Origin: Ridgeia piscesae
Lineage: Eukaryota > Annelida > Polychaeta > Sabellida > Siboglinidae
DNA length: 64,000 nt
NCBI GenBank assembly: GCA_025642075.2
Contig: JAODUO010001755.1
Span: 40,001 to 104,000, forward strand
Direction of reading: 5' to 3'
This document shows positions 24,236 to 38,132 of the stretch, in pieces; the stretch's first letter is position 1, and the number at the start of each line of letters is the position of its first letter. The position numbers and the translations under genes were made by a program. Under the pieces are notes generated by a model. It saw only the letters and a program-made list of their open reading frames with translations, did not search any database and was not told the DNA's origin.

Positions 24236-24880
24236 GTATTTATGTAACAGTGATAGGAATGTTTACTATAAAGAGTCCGGCTGAGAGTGGTCTGTCATTG
24301 CTAGATCATCTAGATGGAAGTCATCTGTCAAGACTTCCCATTAGCCTGTGGTTTCATCCACCAGGCCTGGGTGGGTGGTGGGTGATTGCTGAGTCTTCCT
24401 CCAGCTGGTGTGGCTGTCTAATCATCCAGCCTTGCTGCACAACCCAAGCTACACCCCACAGTTGGCTTTAGAGCACTGTTAACACAGCCTGAGTCCTGAT
24501 GACTGTGGCATGGACTGGTAGACATAGAGACCTAGCTGTTGTCATAGTTGTAGTAGGCTGTAACTTTATGCTGAGTGAAACCGGTCCATCTGTCATTTGT
24601 CATGTGTCATAACATGTTTTGGACATTGCTTTTAGATTCTGGCAATGCATTTGTGCACTTTCATAATGTAAAACTGACATCAATTGATAAGGATGTTTTT
24701 ATTGAATTTCATCCATGTTGAACGTAGCAGCATTTGTGTGATTTACTTTCTCAGTACTTATCTTGCTGACTCAACTTGCCTGTAGATATGTTCGACCACC
24801 TAGAATTAGTTGGCCATAAATGTTATTTTGACTTGAGCAACTGTAGTATGCCCTTATTGACAATTTGAGTACTGCCAATC

Positions 24881-24950
24881 TAATAATAATAATAATAATA
24901 ATAACTTCTTATGCGCCAATATCCTCGAAAATCAAGCTCAGTGGCGCGAC
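24881..24950. other. (TAA)n followed by a short hairpin element
   Basis: Seven TAA repeats (24881-24902) precede GCGCCA (24913-24918), and its complement TGGCGC lies at 24942-24947, giving a stem with a 23-nt loop. TAA runs next to a GCGCC...GGCGC stem are seen in small interspersed elements of invertebrates, but one copy cannot prove that. Confidence 0.3.
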
Positions 24951-25007
24951 AAAACCAAGGGGCTAAACATATTCGCATCATGTCCAAGCCTTGGTAACAT
25001 TAGACAG

Positions 25008-26165
25008 ACTGTTTGTGTTACTTCCTTCCTAGCAGGACCAGTTTAAAATTTCACAGATATTATTATGAGTCTCATAAATGTTGGAATTAATTAATTGGAA
25101 TCGCCAGGATGCATGACAAAAATATGTTGTTGTTTTAGCAAATGTATTCCTAAATACTGTCTATTTCTTCTTTTTGGCACAAAGCAGATTTAAGTCTCAT
25201 CTATCCAAATATATGTCATTGTAGCAGCTGTGAGTATCACCATTACACTTGAAACAATGCACTCTGGCCACATGTAATGCCTACAAAGTCATATCTGCCC
25301 TGGCTGTAGGCAGATAATGTCAGTCTGCACAGACAAATATTGCCTCCAGTCCTGCTTCTGCCAAGGAAGCAGCTTACATTGTCTCTGAATGGATGTGTTT
25401 GCATTGTGCAGTTGGCCCTGTGAGTGCATTATGTAATCCTCTTGCACAGAACATGGCAGAGACAGAGACAGAGACAGAGACAGAGACAGAGACAGAGACA
25501 GAGACAGAGACAGAGACAGAGACAGAGACAGAGACAGAGACAGAGACAGGCAGACAGAGACAGGCAGACAGAGACAGGCAGACAGAGACAGGCAGACAGA
25601 GACAGGCAGACAGAGACAGGCAGACAGAGACAGGCAGACAGAGACAGGCAGACAAAGATGCATAGAACATGGCAGAGACAGAGACAGAGACAGAGACAGA
25701 GACAGAGACAGAGACAGAGACAGAGACAGAGACAGAGACAGAGACAGAGACAGAGACAGAGACAGAGACAGAGACAGAGACAGAGACAGAGACAGGCAGA
25801 CAAAGATGTTTCTGTCATAAAAGGAGGAGACTGGCCAGTTGTACATAATGCTTCATTAGTGCTGAAATGCTAATTCTATTTTGACATTTTCAAGTACCTT
25901 TATAATTTGATATAGTGACATGTAGTCTTGCATACTCGATAAATTGCGAAATCAAAGTTGCAGAATCTGTTGTACAGGTCAATCTTATACCATAATTTAG
26001 ATTCCCAATAAACACAAGTAGTTGATTATGATAATAGGAAAGAAACAAGCAAATTAAATGAACTTATATCAAACCAATGCTCTTTTTCTTGCAACTGTAG
26101 TAATTTGCAGACAGAGTATACTTTGCAGATCTAAATAACATTATATGCAAAATTTTATTCTGGCA
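25008..26165. repeat. Duplicated block A (1.16 kb)
   Basis: Non-coding single-copy-like DNA, with a GAGACA-rich tract in its middle, that recurs at 26462-27716. Long stretches are identical (for example 25151-25440 against 26590-26880, and 25815-26060 against 27370-27610). It ends where the 56-bp satellite begins. Confidence 0.85.
25457..25796. repeat. (GAGACA)n with a 14-bp derivative
   Basis: A hexamer run (25457-25545), then a 14-bp unit GACAGGCAGACAGA (about 25545-25650), a short spacer with GCATAGAACATGG, then the hexamer run again to 25795. This gives the long polar or SLSLSL-type frames, which are not genes. Confidence 0.95.
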
Positions 26166-26461
26166 AGAGTACAACATGTCTGTGAGATGTTGGGTCTCAC
26201 CTGACAGTGCTGTTGTCTTGGACAGTACAACATGTCTATGAGATGTTGGGTCTCACTTGTCAGTGCTGTTGTCTTGGACAGTACAACATGTCTGTGAGAT
26301 GTTGGGTCTCACCTGACAGTGCTGTTGTCTTGGACAGTACAACATGTCTATGAGATTTTGGGTCTCACCTGTCAGTGCTGTTGTCTAGGACAGTACAACA
26401 CGTCTATGAGATGTTGGGTCTCACCTATCAGTGCTGTTGTCTTGGACAGTACAACATTCTA
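26166..26461. repeat. 56-bp satellite, first part (~5 copies)
   Basis: The unit begins ACAACATGTCTATGAGATG and contains GGGTCTCACCTG. Five near-identical copies lie between duplicated blocks A and B; the last is truncated. Confidence 0.95.
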
Positions 26462-27716
26462 GAGATGTTTGTGTTCCCCTTCCTTTGCTTGGCCCATTTT
26501 AAAATTTCATGAGATGTTGGTTATGAGTTCTAAATGTTTGGAATTAAAATTTGGTCCCAGGATGCATGGCAAACCTGTGTTGTTGTCTTGGCAATGTATT
26601 CCTAAATACTGTCTATTTCTTCTTTTTGGCACAAAGCAGATTTAAGTCTCATCTATCCAAATATATGTCATTGTAGCAGCTGTGAGTATCACCATTACAC
26701 TTGAAACAATGCACTCTGGCCACATGTAATGCCTACAAAGTCATATCTGCCCTGGCTGTAGGCAGATAATGTCAGTCTGCACAGACAAATATTGCCTCCA
26801 GTCCTGCTTCTGCCAAGGAAGCAGCTTACATTGTCTCTGAATGGATGTGTTTGCATTGTGCAGTTGGCCCTGTGAGTGCATTGGCATGTAATCTTTGCAC
26901 AGAACATGTCAGAGATGTTGAGACATGGATCAGAGACAGGACTGAGACAGATACAAGACAAGACATGAGAATGTTGGCTATGCAGAGACAGTGCATGGAC
27001 AGGACACAGCTATGAGATTATGGGTCTACAGCAGGCGTTGTCATGAGACAGCAACAGCAGAAGGTCATGACAGGACGTGCTGACAGACAACATGACATGA
27101 GATGGGCAGACAGAGACGTGCAGACAGAGACAGGCAGACAGAGACGGGCAGACAGAGACAGGCAGACTGGACAGCAGACAGAGACAGGAGACAGAGACAG
27201 CAGACAGAGACAGGCAGACAGACAAGCATGCAGAGAGGGGCCAGACAGAGACAGTGCTGACAGAGACAGGCAGAGACAGAGACAGAGACAGAGCAGGTAG
27301 ACAGAGACAGCTATGAAGTCCAGACAGGCAGTGACTGAGACAGAGACAGAGACAGTGGCTAGCAGTGACTGTTGTCTGACATAAAAGGAGGAGACTGGCC
27401 AGTTGTACATAATGCTTCATTAGTGCTGAAATGCTAATTCTATTTTGACATTTTCAAGTACCTTTATAATTTGATATAGTGACATGTAGTCTTGCATACT
27501 CGATAAATTGCGAAATCAAAGTTGCAGAATCTGTTGTACAGGTCAATCTTATACCATAATTTAGATTCCCAATAAACACAAGTAGTTGATTACTAATAGG
27601 TAAGAATACAAGCAATTAAATGAACTTATTCAACCAATGCTCTTGTTTCTTGCAACTTAGTATTTGCAGACAGGTTACTTTGCAGTCAAACTAAATTTTA
27701 TGCAATTTTTCTGGAA
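26462..27716. repeat. Duplicated block B, degraded or hybrid copy of A
   Basis: Outer parts match block A closely. The first 130 bp and the middle (26890-27370) do not simply diverge: they mix block A with fragments of the 56-bp satellite, such as GAGATGTTGG and GTTGTCTTGG set in place of block A bases. This pattern is more like a mixed assembly consensus than ordinary mutation. Confidence 0.75.
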
Positions 27717-30207
27717 AGTACAACATGTCTTGAGATGTTGGGTCTCACTTGACAGTGCTGTTGTCTTGGACAGTACAACATGTCTATGAGATGTTGGGTC
27801 TCACTTGTCAGTGCTGTTGTCTTGGACAGTACAACATGTCTATGAGATGTTGGGTCTCACCTATCAGTGCTGTTGTCTTGGACAGTACAACATGTCTATG
27901 AGATGTTGGGTCTCACTTGTCAGTGCTGTTGTCTTGGACAGTACAACACGTCTATGAGATGTTGGGTCTCACCTATCAGTGCTGTTGTCTTGGACAGTAC
28001 AACATGTCTATGAGATGTTGGGTCTCACCTGTCAGTGCTGTTGTCTTGGAAGTACAACAGTCTATGAGATGTTGGGTCTCACTCTTGGATCAAGTAGCTG
28101 TTGTCTTGGACAGTACAACACGTCTATGAGATGTTGGGTCTCACCTGTCAGTGCTGTTGTCTTGGACAGTACAACATGTCTATGAGATGTTGGGTCTCAC
28201 CTGTCAGTGCTGTTGTCTTGGACAGTACAACATGTCTATGAGATGTTGGGTCTCACTTGTCAGTGCTGTTGTCTTGGACAGTACAACACGTCTATGAGAT
28301 GTTGGGTCTCACCTATCAGTGCTGTTGTCTTGGACAGTACAACATGTCTATGAGATGTTGGGTCTCACTTGTCAGTGCTGTTGTCTTGGACAGTACAACA
28401 TGTCTATGAGATGTTGGGTCTCACCTGTCAGTGCTGTTGTCTTGGACAGTACAACATGTCTATGAGATGTTGGGTCTCACCTGACAGTGCTGTTGTCTTG
28501 GACAGTACAACATGTCTATGAGATGTTGGGTCTCACCTGACAGTGCTGTTGTCTTGGACAGTACAACATGTCTATGAGATGTTGGGTCTCACTTGTCAGT
28601 GCTGTTGTCTTGGACAGTACAACATGTCTATGAGATGTTGGGTCTCACCTGACAGTGCTGTTGTCTTGGACAGTACAACATGTCTATGAGATGTTGGGTC
28701 TCACTTGTCAGTGCTGTTGTCTTGGACAGTACAACAGGTCTATGAGATGTTGGGTCTTAGCTGACAGTGCTGTTGTCTTGGACAGTACAACATGTCTATG
28801 AGATGTTGGGTCTCACCTGACAGTGCTGTTGTCTTGGACAGTACAACATGTCTATGAGATGTTGGGTCTCACCTGACAGTGCTGTTGTCTTGGACAGTAC
28901 AACACGTCTATGAGATGTTGGGTCTCACTTGACAGTGCTGTTGTCTTGGACAGTACAACACGTCTATGAGATGTTGGGTCTTAGCTGACAGTGCTGTTGT
29001 CTTGGACAGTACAACATGTCTATGAGATGTTGGGTCTCACTTGACAGTGCTGTTGTCTTGGACAGTACAACACGTCTATGAGATGTTGGGTCTTGAAGTT
29101 GTTGTCTTAATCACAGTCTAGAATGTTGGGTCTACCTGACAGTGCTGTTGTCTTGGACAGTACAACACGTCTATGAGATGTTGGGTCTCACCTGACAGTG
29201 CTGTTGTCTTGGACAGTCCAACAGGTCTATGAGATGTTGGATCTTAGCTGACAGTGCTGTTGTCTTGGACAGTCCAACATGTCTATGAGATGTTGGGTCT
29301 CACCTGTCAGTGCTGTTGTCTTGGACAGTACAACACGTCTATGAGATGTTGGGTCTTAGCTGACAGTGCTGTTGTCTTGGACAGTACAACATTTGTCTCA
29401 TGTAGTCTGTTGTCTTGGCATACATTCATGTCTTCTGACAGTGCTGTTGTCTTGGACAGTACAACACGTCTATGAGATGTCTGTAGTTTTTCGGACATAA
29501 CGTCATGATGTGGGTCTGCTACGTGCTTCTTGGACAGTACAACAGTCTATGAGATTTGGGTCTCACCTGACAGTGCTGTTGTCTTGGACAGTACAACACG
29601 TCTATGAGATGTTGGGTCTCACTTGTCAGTGCTGTTGTCTTGGACAGTACAACATGTCTATGAGATATTGGGTCTCACCTGACAGTGCTGTTGTCTTGGA
29701 CAGTACAACACGTCTATGAGATGTTGGGTCTTAGCTGACAGTGCTGTTGTCTTGGACAGTACAACACGTCTATGAGATGTTGGGTCTCACTTGTCAGTGC
29801 TGTTGTCTTGGACAGTACAACACGTCTGTGAGATGTTGGGTCTTAGCTGACAGTGCTGTTGTCTTGGACAGTACAACACGTCTATGAGATGTTGGGTCTC
29901 ACTTGTCAGTGCTGTTGTCTTGGACAGTACAACACGTCTATGAGATGTTGGGTCTTAGCTGACAGTGCTGTTGTCTTGGACAGTACAACACGTCTATGAG
30001 ATGTTGGGTCTTAGCTGACAGTGCTGTTGTCTTGGACAGTACAACACGTCTATGAGATGTTGGGTCTTAGCTGACAGTGCTGTTGTCTTGGACAGTACAA
30101 CACGTCTATGAGATGTTGGGTCTTAGCTGACAGTGCTGTTGTCTTGGACAGTACAACACGTCTATGAGATGTTGGGTCTCACCTGACAGTGCTGTTGTCT
30201 TGGACAC
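27717..30207. repeat. 56-bp satellite, second part (~44 copies)
   Basis: Same unit as 26166-26461. Variants CTCACCTG, CTCACTTG and CTTAGCTG, and ACATGTC/ACACGTC, are distributed in patches; the CTTAGCTG type dominates after 29700. A few units (around 28070, 29095-29130 and 29395-29540) are scrambled. Confidence 0.97.
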
Positions 30208-31561
30208 TTCTGCACAAGTCTGGAGTCAGTTCCATTACTGGCAGTAACATTACTTGATGGTGATAAACTGCTGGGTGGTTCCTTGTGTGTTGTGTTTATG
30301 TTCTTGAGTTGATAGCAGAGCTCTGGCTCTTGTTGATTTTTCTCTCTCAATGAAATGTCACAAATAATCACTGTAGCTGTAAGTAGCCATTCGTTGCCTA
30401 AAAAGCTGCTATTTTGCATGGCATTACAAAGCCTAACGCTAGATGCTAGATTGTGAGTGAATCTTTTGAAACAGATTATCAATGTTGGGGTTACATTTTT
30501 CATACTAATATGCTGTTTTATATGGTTTGGTAGTTTTTAGTATTTACTAAAGCTTTGTTTAGACATTGTTTGGTTATGTAGTTTACATGGATCTGTGCCG
30601 TAAATTTATTATATGTCGGCTAATTTGCAATAATGTCAGTTACACCTAGTAATAGTATGCTTGTATTTTATGTTTAATCAATATTGGTTAATAAAATGAT
30701 GAAACAGTGGTGTAGGTTTGGGTTACCCGTCTTCTCGCATTATATCTGAGTTATATAAGATAACAAAATGTGCAGGTACCTGTGCACATGCAAAATACCA
30801 AGGTGTCCGAAAACGTGCATAATTCGAGTATTTAATTACAAATGACACTGCATGAGTCTTGTCAGAAGTCATCTTTGTCATCCCAGCAGGATGTTTGATG
30901 CAGTGTCATGTTGTCATCTGCTGGTGTGTGTGTGACAAGGAACTGTCAAGTTGCTCTGACTCACTGGTTGTGTTCCTTGTCACATATGTCACCTTGCATC
31001 TGGCAGCAACAATGGGAGAGCTGTAGAAGTTAGTCACTTGATTGTGGCTGACGATTTATGATGTGTCTGCAGTCTTTGTGGGGAGCACAAAGGCTGTGTT
31101 GTCTGCCTCCTCTGGGATGCCTTGTTTAGCATCTAGTTGTCCCAGTTGGTGTGACTTGGGTGTGGGGTGTGGGTGTGGGTGTGAGTGGGGGTAAGTTATG
31201 TGGTGCTGGCTGCAAATTGCAGAGAAAACATTGTAGCCTGGTCAAGTAGGGAATGGTCCATGTGGTAATAAAGTGTACTGTGTCAAGTTAAGGGTTTATG
31301 CAGGCCTACATGTATGTTTGTTGCTTAGTAGGTACTGGAACCAGTTTAGTTTCAGAAAACTGCACAACAGGGATGCTAAGATGAGTAAGATCTGAACATA
31401 ACTGAATTTGTAAATAAATTACAAGTTTGTTTATGTTATAGTTTTAGCTTATTTGTCAAACCTGAACATAAATTGGATATGGTTATAAACAATTCCATGT
31501 TTGAATTCTTACAGAAATATTGAATACACAAACACTGGGACCTATAAACTACAGCTCAAGG

Positions 31562-32559
31562 TTAACCCATTTTATCCTGAAGCTAGTGCAGACGAGTTGC
31601 AGCCAGTTCCTGATCATTTCCTCAAACAAATCTGTCAGCATTAAAAATGACAGGCCTTCATTTAAAATGGACATAACTTTATTATTTCTCAATCAATTTT
31701 TAAATGTGATATACCTTTAGAAAGTAGATAAAATAAAATACTTTTCACCTGACATTTTCGCCATGAAGGAGGCAACATGTCAAGGAGCAAGTTGAGTTTA
31801 TTTTATGCATTAGTCTCTGCTGAAAATAAAGGTATACAACTTGTCCACACATCTTGGCTAATAATCTCATTATGTAAAATGTTTGTAATACCCCAACATC
31901 AGTCGACTGAATCGCCAACGTGTGGCACCGATGAGTGGAATTATGCAAGTTTGTGAAATATTTTCTGTCAATGATGTATAATTCTGTGGCTCATTTCTTA
32001 TAACTAATAAAGAAGTACTCTAAAGTAACAACTTTGGTCAACATTTCAACGTCACTTTATTTTTGAAGTAGTTACCGTCGTTGTAAATAATGTTAACTGT
32101 GTTTGGCGCCAAAAATACGGCGTGAAGCAAGGTGGGCGAAAATGGATGCCGTTTTCGGTTGACCCCACTTCGATGGCTTCAAAGTATGTCTTCACGGACA
32201 AATGTCGCATCAAATACCATAATCATCCATCTTATATCGTCTATCCACTTGTCTGCCTTCTTGTCATCACCAGTATGAAGTATATTAGCGGAGTTATACT
32301 TCAAAATACATCAACATTTAATGGTCTTTGCTACTCGACGCCATCTTTGATTTCACTTTAGCTTGGGGTACCCGCTTTGTACTGCAAATACCCAAAGAAC
32401 GGCACTGATTGGTTGAAAAATATGAGTTTCCTAGTGATCCCGATATACTGATGTCATTCGGTGTTAACCAGCCAATGGGATTCCAAAACGTCAGAGTGCA
32501 GGGAAGCCATGTCAAGTGCAAACTACGACTAGAATCGTATTCCGGATAAAATGGGTTAA
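31562..32559. mobile_element. piggyBac-like non-autonomous element, ~1 kb
   Basis: Left end TTAACCCATTTTATCC and right end GGATAAAATGGGTTAA are perfect 16-bp inverted repeats. Read as a TTAA target duplication plus a 12-bp inverted repeat starting CCC, this is the piggyBac signature. The interior (31578-32543) has no DDE transposase frame, so mobility would need a partner. Its right half is more GC-rich than the surrounding intron. Confidence 0.82.
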
Positions 32560-32631
32560 AGCATCGATTCTTGAGAGGGAATGGACTTGTTAATATAAGT
32601 GAAATACAATCTTAAAATTTGTGAAACAGTG

Positions 32632-33202
<571 letters not shown>

Positions 33203-33327
33203 AATCAATTTGACAAATCAAGTTTGCTTTCTTTATCAATTGACTGGTGAACACATTGCACCAGGTAGGCCTGCTTCAAACACAACGTGGTTCGTCCTGT
33301 TGGCAGTAGAGACTCGGTCATTACATG

Positions 33328-33616
33328 CAGGGCTTTATGCAGGATCAAATTATTGCCAGTCACACATGTTTTGGTGGACACATCTGTTAAGCCAGTATAC
33401 AAACTTTTAAATGTGTCTGATGACCTGAAATGGACTACAAACACACGTGTGACACGATTTTCACTCACTTTCAAGGCATAACTAACAATATCTATGGTTT
33501 TGGAAGACCTTTTTATTTTGCTCCTTTTTTTTTACCCATCCACCCATATTTCTACCCATCCATATTCGTTTTTACCCGTCTAAATGATGGGTGGACAGGT
33601 CTCTACATAAGCTATG
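33328..33616 (+). mobile_element. MITE family copy 2 (289 bp, 8-bp target duplication)
   Basis: Same start (CAGGGCTTTATGCAGG) and end (CATAAGCTATG) as copy 1, with high similarity throughout. Flanked exactly by ATTACATG on both sides (33320-33327, 33617-33624). Same orientation as copy 1. Confidence 0.9.
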
Positions 33617-36600
33617 ATTACATGCCATGAGACTGAGGACAGTTTATACATTTTATCCTACGTCTAGTTCACTACAAAGTCATATCCTACAGACCCACGG
33701 TGGGTTCAGGTGTAAGTCCACTCTGGACAGAACAACTGGACAGAATAGAATGCCTATTGACTCTGGGAGCTGAGCTCAAAGTGCCCACTAAGAGGTGCAG
33801 ACAGGGATTACAGCCTCTTACTCCCTTTGGGAGATTTACTGGTCAGTGTGTTGTGGTCACTGGGTGGTCTGGATCTTGGACGGACATGATTAATCCATCT
33901 GGCCAAAGTCTGGAGCTCAAATGGGTTGCTATTGATCTGAGGTCACAGGACTGTGCTAATTATAGCATATTGGTGTTGCTGACCAGTGTAATGGACATGT
34001 GGTATATTCTTCTTGACCAGCTGTGGTCAGTAGATAATCTGGCCACAGACAGACTGGACATTGATGAGGCCATGCACTAGTTGGGTGCAGACCACAGTTT
34101 TACAGGTAAAGTTTAGAGTCCATTGTAAGGTGTCCAGTGCATGTTGTACAAGTGTGATTTATTTCTAACACAGTTATATTTCTGTAAAAAGAATGAACTA
34201 AATGGGAATTTCATATTGATGAGATCGTATATTGACCAAACTGCTGTATCACTATCAGTGACAGTGCAGTTGTTGCTTGATTGAATGCACTAATAGTGAC
34301 ATGTAGAAATCAGTCCTCAGCCCGAACCATAGCATCTAGTGTAGTGGTATGTTATGTATGACAAGTCAAAGTGTACAATAAAAAGAGCAACAGAGAGAAG
34401 CATTTCCATGGTTCATACAGTTTAACATGGTATTCCTGAGCAACATAGAGTATGTAGGTTCAAAACAGCACAAGAGGGTTCTTTGAATTGAATGTCTGCT
34501 CTAACCACACTGCTAGTGCCATCCATACTTTGTACTTTGGTCTGTAGTAATATTGAATTGATGATTGAGTAGAATTCACAGCTTCAGTAAATAATGTTAT
34601 CATTGTTAAGATAAGCAGTCCCAACTATATCATGTCTTATTTATGTGAACTTTGTGATGAATTACTCCAAGTGCTAACATATATATCCAAGTACTAACAT
34701 ATATATCCAAGTGCTCATAGCTGTGATGTCATAGTTTGGCTGTTATCATTTGTTTTTGTGGTGTATTTGTGATGTTATGGGGTTCATAATGTTACCATAA
34801 TTGACATTGTTCATATATAGCATAATACCAGGGTTTCAACTTTCAAGTGAATAAATAAAATGTTTTATCTTATTTCTAGCCTAAACTTGAAATACTGATT
34901 AACCTGCTGGTAATTTTGTGTAATTATAATAAGCTATGGTTAGCTGTGAAATTGTAACAAAATTAATTTAGTTGAAAATAAACCATTAACATGTAGACTT
35001 GAATATATTTTAGTTAGTTATTGAGGTTGTTTGAATGTTGTAATGGGCACCCACAGTCCCCACTGGTCCAAATGGAGCTGTCAGAACTCAGAACCTTTTG
35101 AACTAGGAGAACAGAGGCCCTGTGTGTCTGTCTGCCAACATGGAGACCTGACCCCATTGCCCTGTGACACACTAATCATGCTAATTAGGTGATTGGGTTT
35201 CATCCTGTGTAGCACAGTTTGATTAGCTTTGTCAAAACTGAATAATCTGGCGAAGTCTGGTTGCTTTGTGTAACAGTGTACATACATAATGCATTTTTGT
35301 GCATTTTCATAGCTAGCCTATGAAACGGATATTTTTGTAATTGTTTTTTTCAGCTGTTGTTTTTCTGTATGCTATAAATACAAAGTTAGTGTGCACGTGT
35401 TTGATGTGTTATTAAATGTTGATGAGTAATTGTCAATTTGTCATTCTGCATGTGTTTGATGTGTAATTGTCATTCATTTCTGACATTGCTGTGGCTAACA
35501 TAGCCTGCTGTGGTAGACAGATGATCTTCATTCTGTTATCAGTGCTTTGATATAATTACTATATAATTATATAGTATAATGCAGTCATTTCATAAAGATT
35601 TTATACAACTAGTTAATGTGCCTAACTTTGGTGGATATTTATGTAAGTGGAAGATGTAAAAGTTTGTCTGTCAGATGAGACACTTGACACAAGTAAAACA
35701 GTACTAAGGTCTGTGTCAGAATTATTGAGAATATATTCCCTACAGTGGTTACACGGGGTTGCAAATGTTGTGGACTCCCATAATGGTGATCTTTATCTAA
35801 CCTACCAATGGTGCGAATGTTCCCAGTTTTACTCTCAAGTTATGTGTGTGTGACAAAAAAACGGACAAATGCCACTCAGTAATTAGCCGTAATTGGAATT
35901 TTGGCAGTAGCAGGGAATGCACAAAATGGTTATTATGCCACACAATGTGGCAAATATCCTAGGCAACTCATGGAATGTTTTGACTTTCAAGTTAGCAAAC
36001 ACATTGAAGTAGGCTTACTGTTAAACACAACTTGGCATAATAATGCCTGTAATATAGTTATTCTAGTCTTAATTCAGAAAATATATTATAACTAGAGTGT
36101 TCATAAATAAGAAATAGCATGCATACCTTTAAATTTAGCAATAAACGCAGTGAAAGTGTATGACGTGCACCTGATTAACACCTGAAACCACCATAAGTAC
36201 AGTGTACATACTACATACATATCACACAGCTGGTTTACAGCATCCCTGTCACAGGCAGTGAAACGTGTGCCAGTTTGCATCATCTCTTGAAGCTGAAGCA
36301 CTCAGTGAACAGTAAATTATGCAGTATTGATGTCCCACAGAAGTATGAGAGCATTCCCAGGCACTGTGGCAGTTTACACCTGTTATGACAGGTTGTGTTG
36401 GTTTGTTCTTGAGACAGACCACATGGCAGTGGACACAATCACATAAATGCTGTGGAATATGCACCACAGGAACTAGACATTTCCTGCTGCAGAGGGAGGG
36501 AGTCTATAGTAGGCTGGTGGAAGTGGGTCCATCAGTTTGATGGAGAATAAAATTAAGTTTGAAGATACAACTCAGATGAATTGTTGTTGCAGTTTCAGCA

Positions 36601-37133
36601 TATGTTGTTAACTGTTTCATGCACAAAGCACCCATAACCATTAACCACCTGTCCTTCGTAAAGCACCCAAACCTGGCTGAAAATTCATGGCTGCTACATC
36701 TTTCATTTACTTTGTTTCGATGTATCTTTTACATCAACTAACCAGTGCAGCCTACTGATAGGTCAATCATACACGTGCTTTCTCCATCTTGTGAAAGAAA
36801 TTCATGTAAAATTGTTGATAAAGTGATTTATTTCAAAAGAAGTTGTGGCTTTCACAGCACGTTAAGACAAGATGACTGTGCACCCAGTAAAGAATATATG
36901 TATAGTTTGCATCAGTTTGTGTTTTGGAGCTGTGCAAATTCCATTTTCTATTGCAAGGTGAAATGTCCGGGTCACCCCAGGGGTGTAAGGTTGGTTGGAT
37001 TGACCCATAGAACCTGGGCTTGGGTGTACCGGTATTCATAATTATGTGGTACATTTTATTCCAAACTCCATCGCAAAATCACTGTGCATCTTGAATATGT
37101 TTTATTATGTCCTGTTGAAATTGACTCTGGCAG

Positions 37134-37384
37134 CCTGGCTTTATGCAGGATACAATTTTTTCCAGTCACAAATATTTTGGTGGACACATGGATGATAACT
37201 GTTAAGTCAGTTTACAAACCTTGTGTGTCTGGTGACCTGAAATAGACTACAAACACACATGTGACACCATTTACACTATCTTTTAAGGCATAACTGACAA
37301 TATGGTTTTGGAAAACCTTTTTTGCTGCTTCATTTACTGATCCATCCACCCATATTTCTACCCTGCTCTGCATAAAGCTATAGG
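37134..37384 (+). mobile_element. MITE family copy 3, older and shorter
   Basis: Starts CCTGGCTTTATGCAGG and ends CTGCATAAAGCTATAG. The interior matches copies 1 and 2 with small deletions, including loss of part of the ACCCGTCC region. No clean target duplication is left, consistent with greater age. Confidence 0.75.
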
Positions 37385-37598
37385 CTCAGGAATTTCTCAT
37401 GTTGTCGTGCTCAGTATCTAGGAACCAAGATTTAGTCTACTTATGTTATTTGCTCAATGACCACAGCAAATATTTGTACCTAACGACCTTAGCAGATGTG
37501 CCAAGTCTAGAGTGTTGGATGTAGATTAGAACAGTCACTGTTGCTTCGTGTGACTGAGTCTACCCTCTACTAGACAAAATCCATTCGGCGGCGCCATG

Positions 37599-37599
<1 letters not shown>

Positions 37600-37662
<63 letters not shown>
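37600..37662. repeat. (TA)n microsatellite
   Basis: A perfect TA run of about 63 bp. Confidence 0.97.
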
Positions 37663-37663
<1 letters not shown>

Positions 37664-38132
37664 CAGATTATAACTAAACAACCTGTTTAATTGCCAACCT
37701 TGAGTTGTTCATGTTGAGTTGATCCCTACGAATAACAGATAGACTGAATCCTGGTGGGACTTAGACTGAATCCTGGTGGCACTTCCCATTCACAGATCTC
37801 TAGTTGCTGGTGCACTAAACAGTGCACTGATGGAGACAGGAGATTACTTCTACTTGTGTCCTACACACCACGTGTGTGTGTCTTTTATTGGCCGGCCAGA
37901 ACTGTCGTGCACCAACATTGATTTTAGCGCAGTTTGCCACAGCTCTATGTCGAGAGTATTTCAGCGTCTGGGTAGGCTAATCATGAAGTAAGCCACTAGA
38001 GACCAGGGCCTATAAATAATAGACAAATGTGACTGATATCACAGGATAGCACTACACAGAGACAGACAGGGGCATGTTCTACCTCAACGTTTGATTGTGA
38101 TGTAGTTTGGTGGATACTGAACTAACTGAAGC

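Noticed and set aside
25289..25873. SLSLSL- and QRQRQR-rich frames
   Set aside because: Translations of the GAGACA microsatellite.
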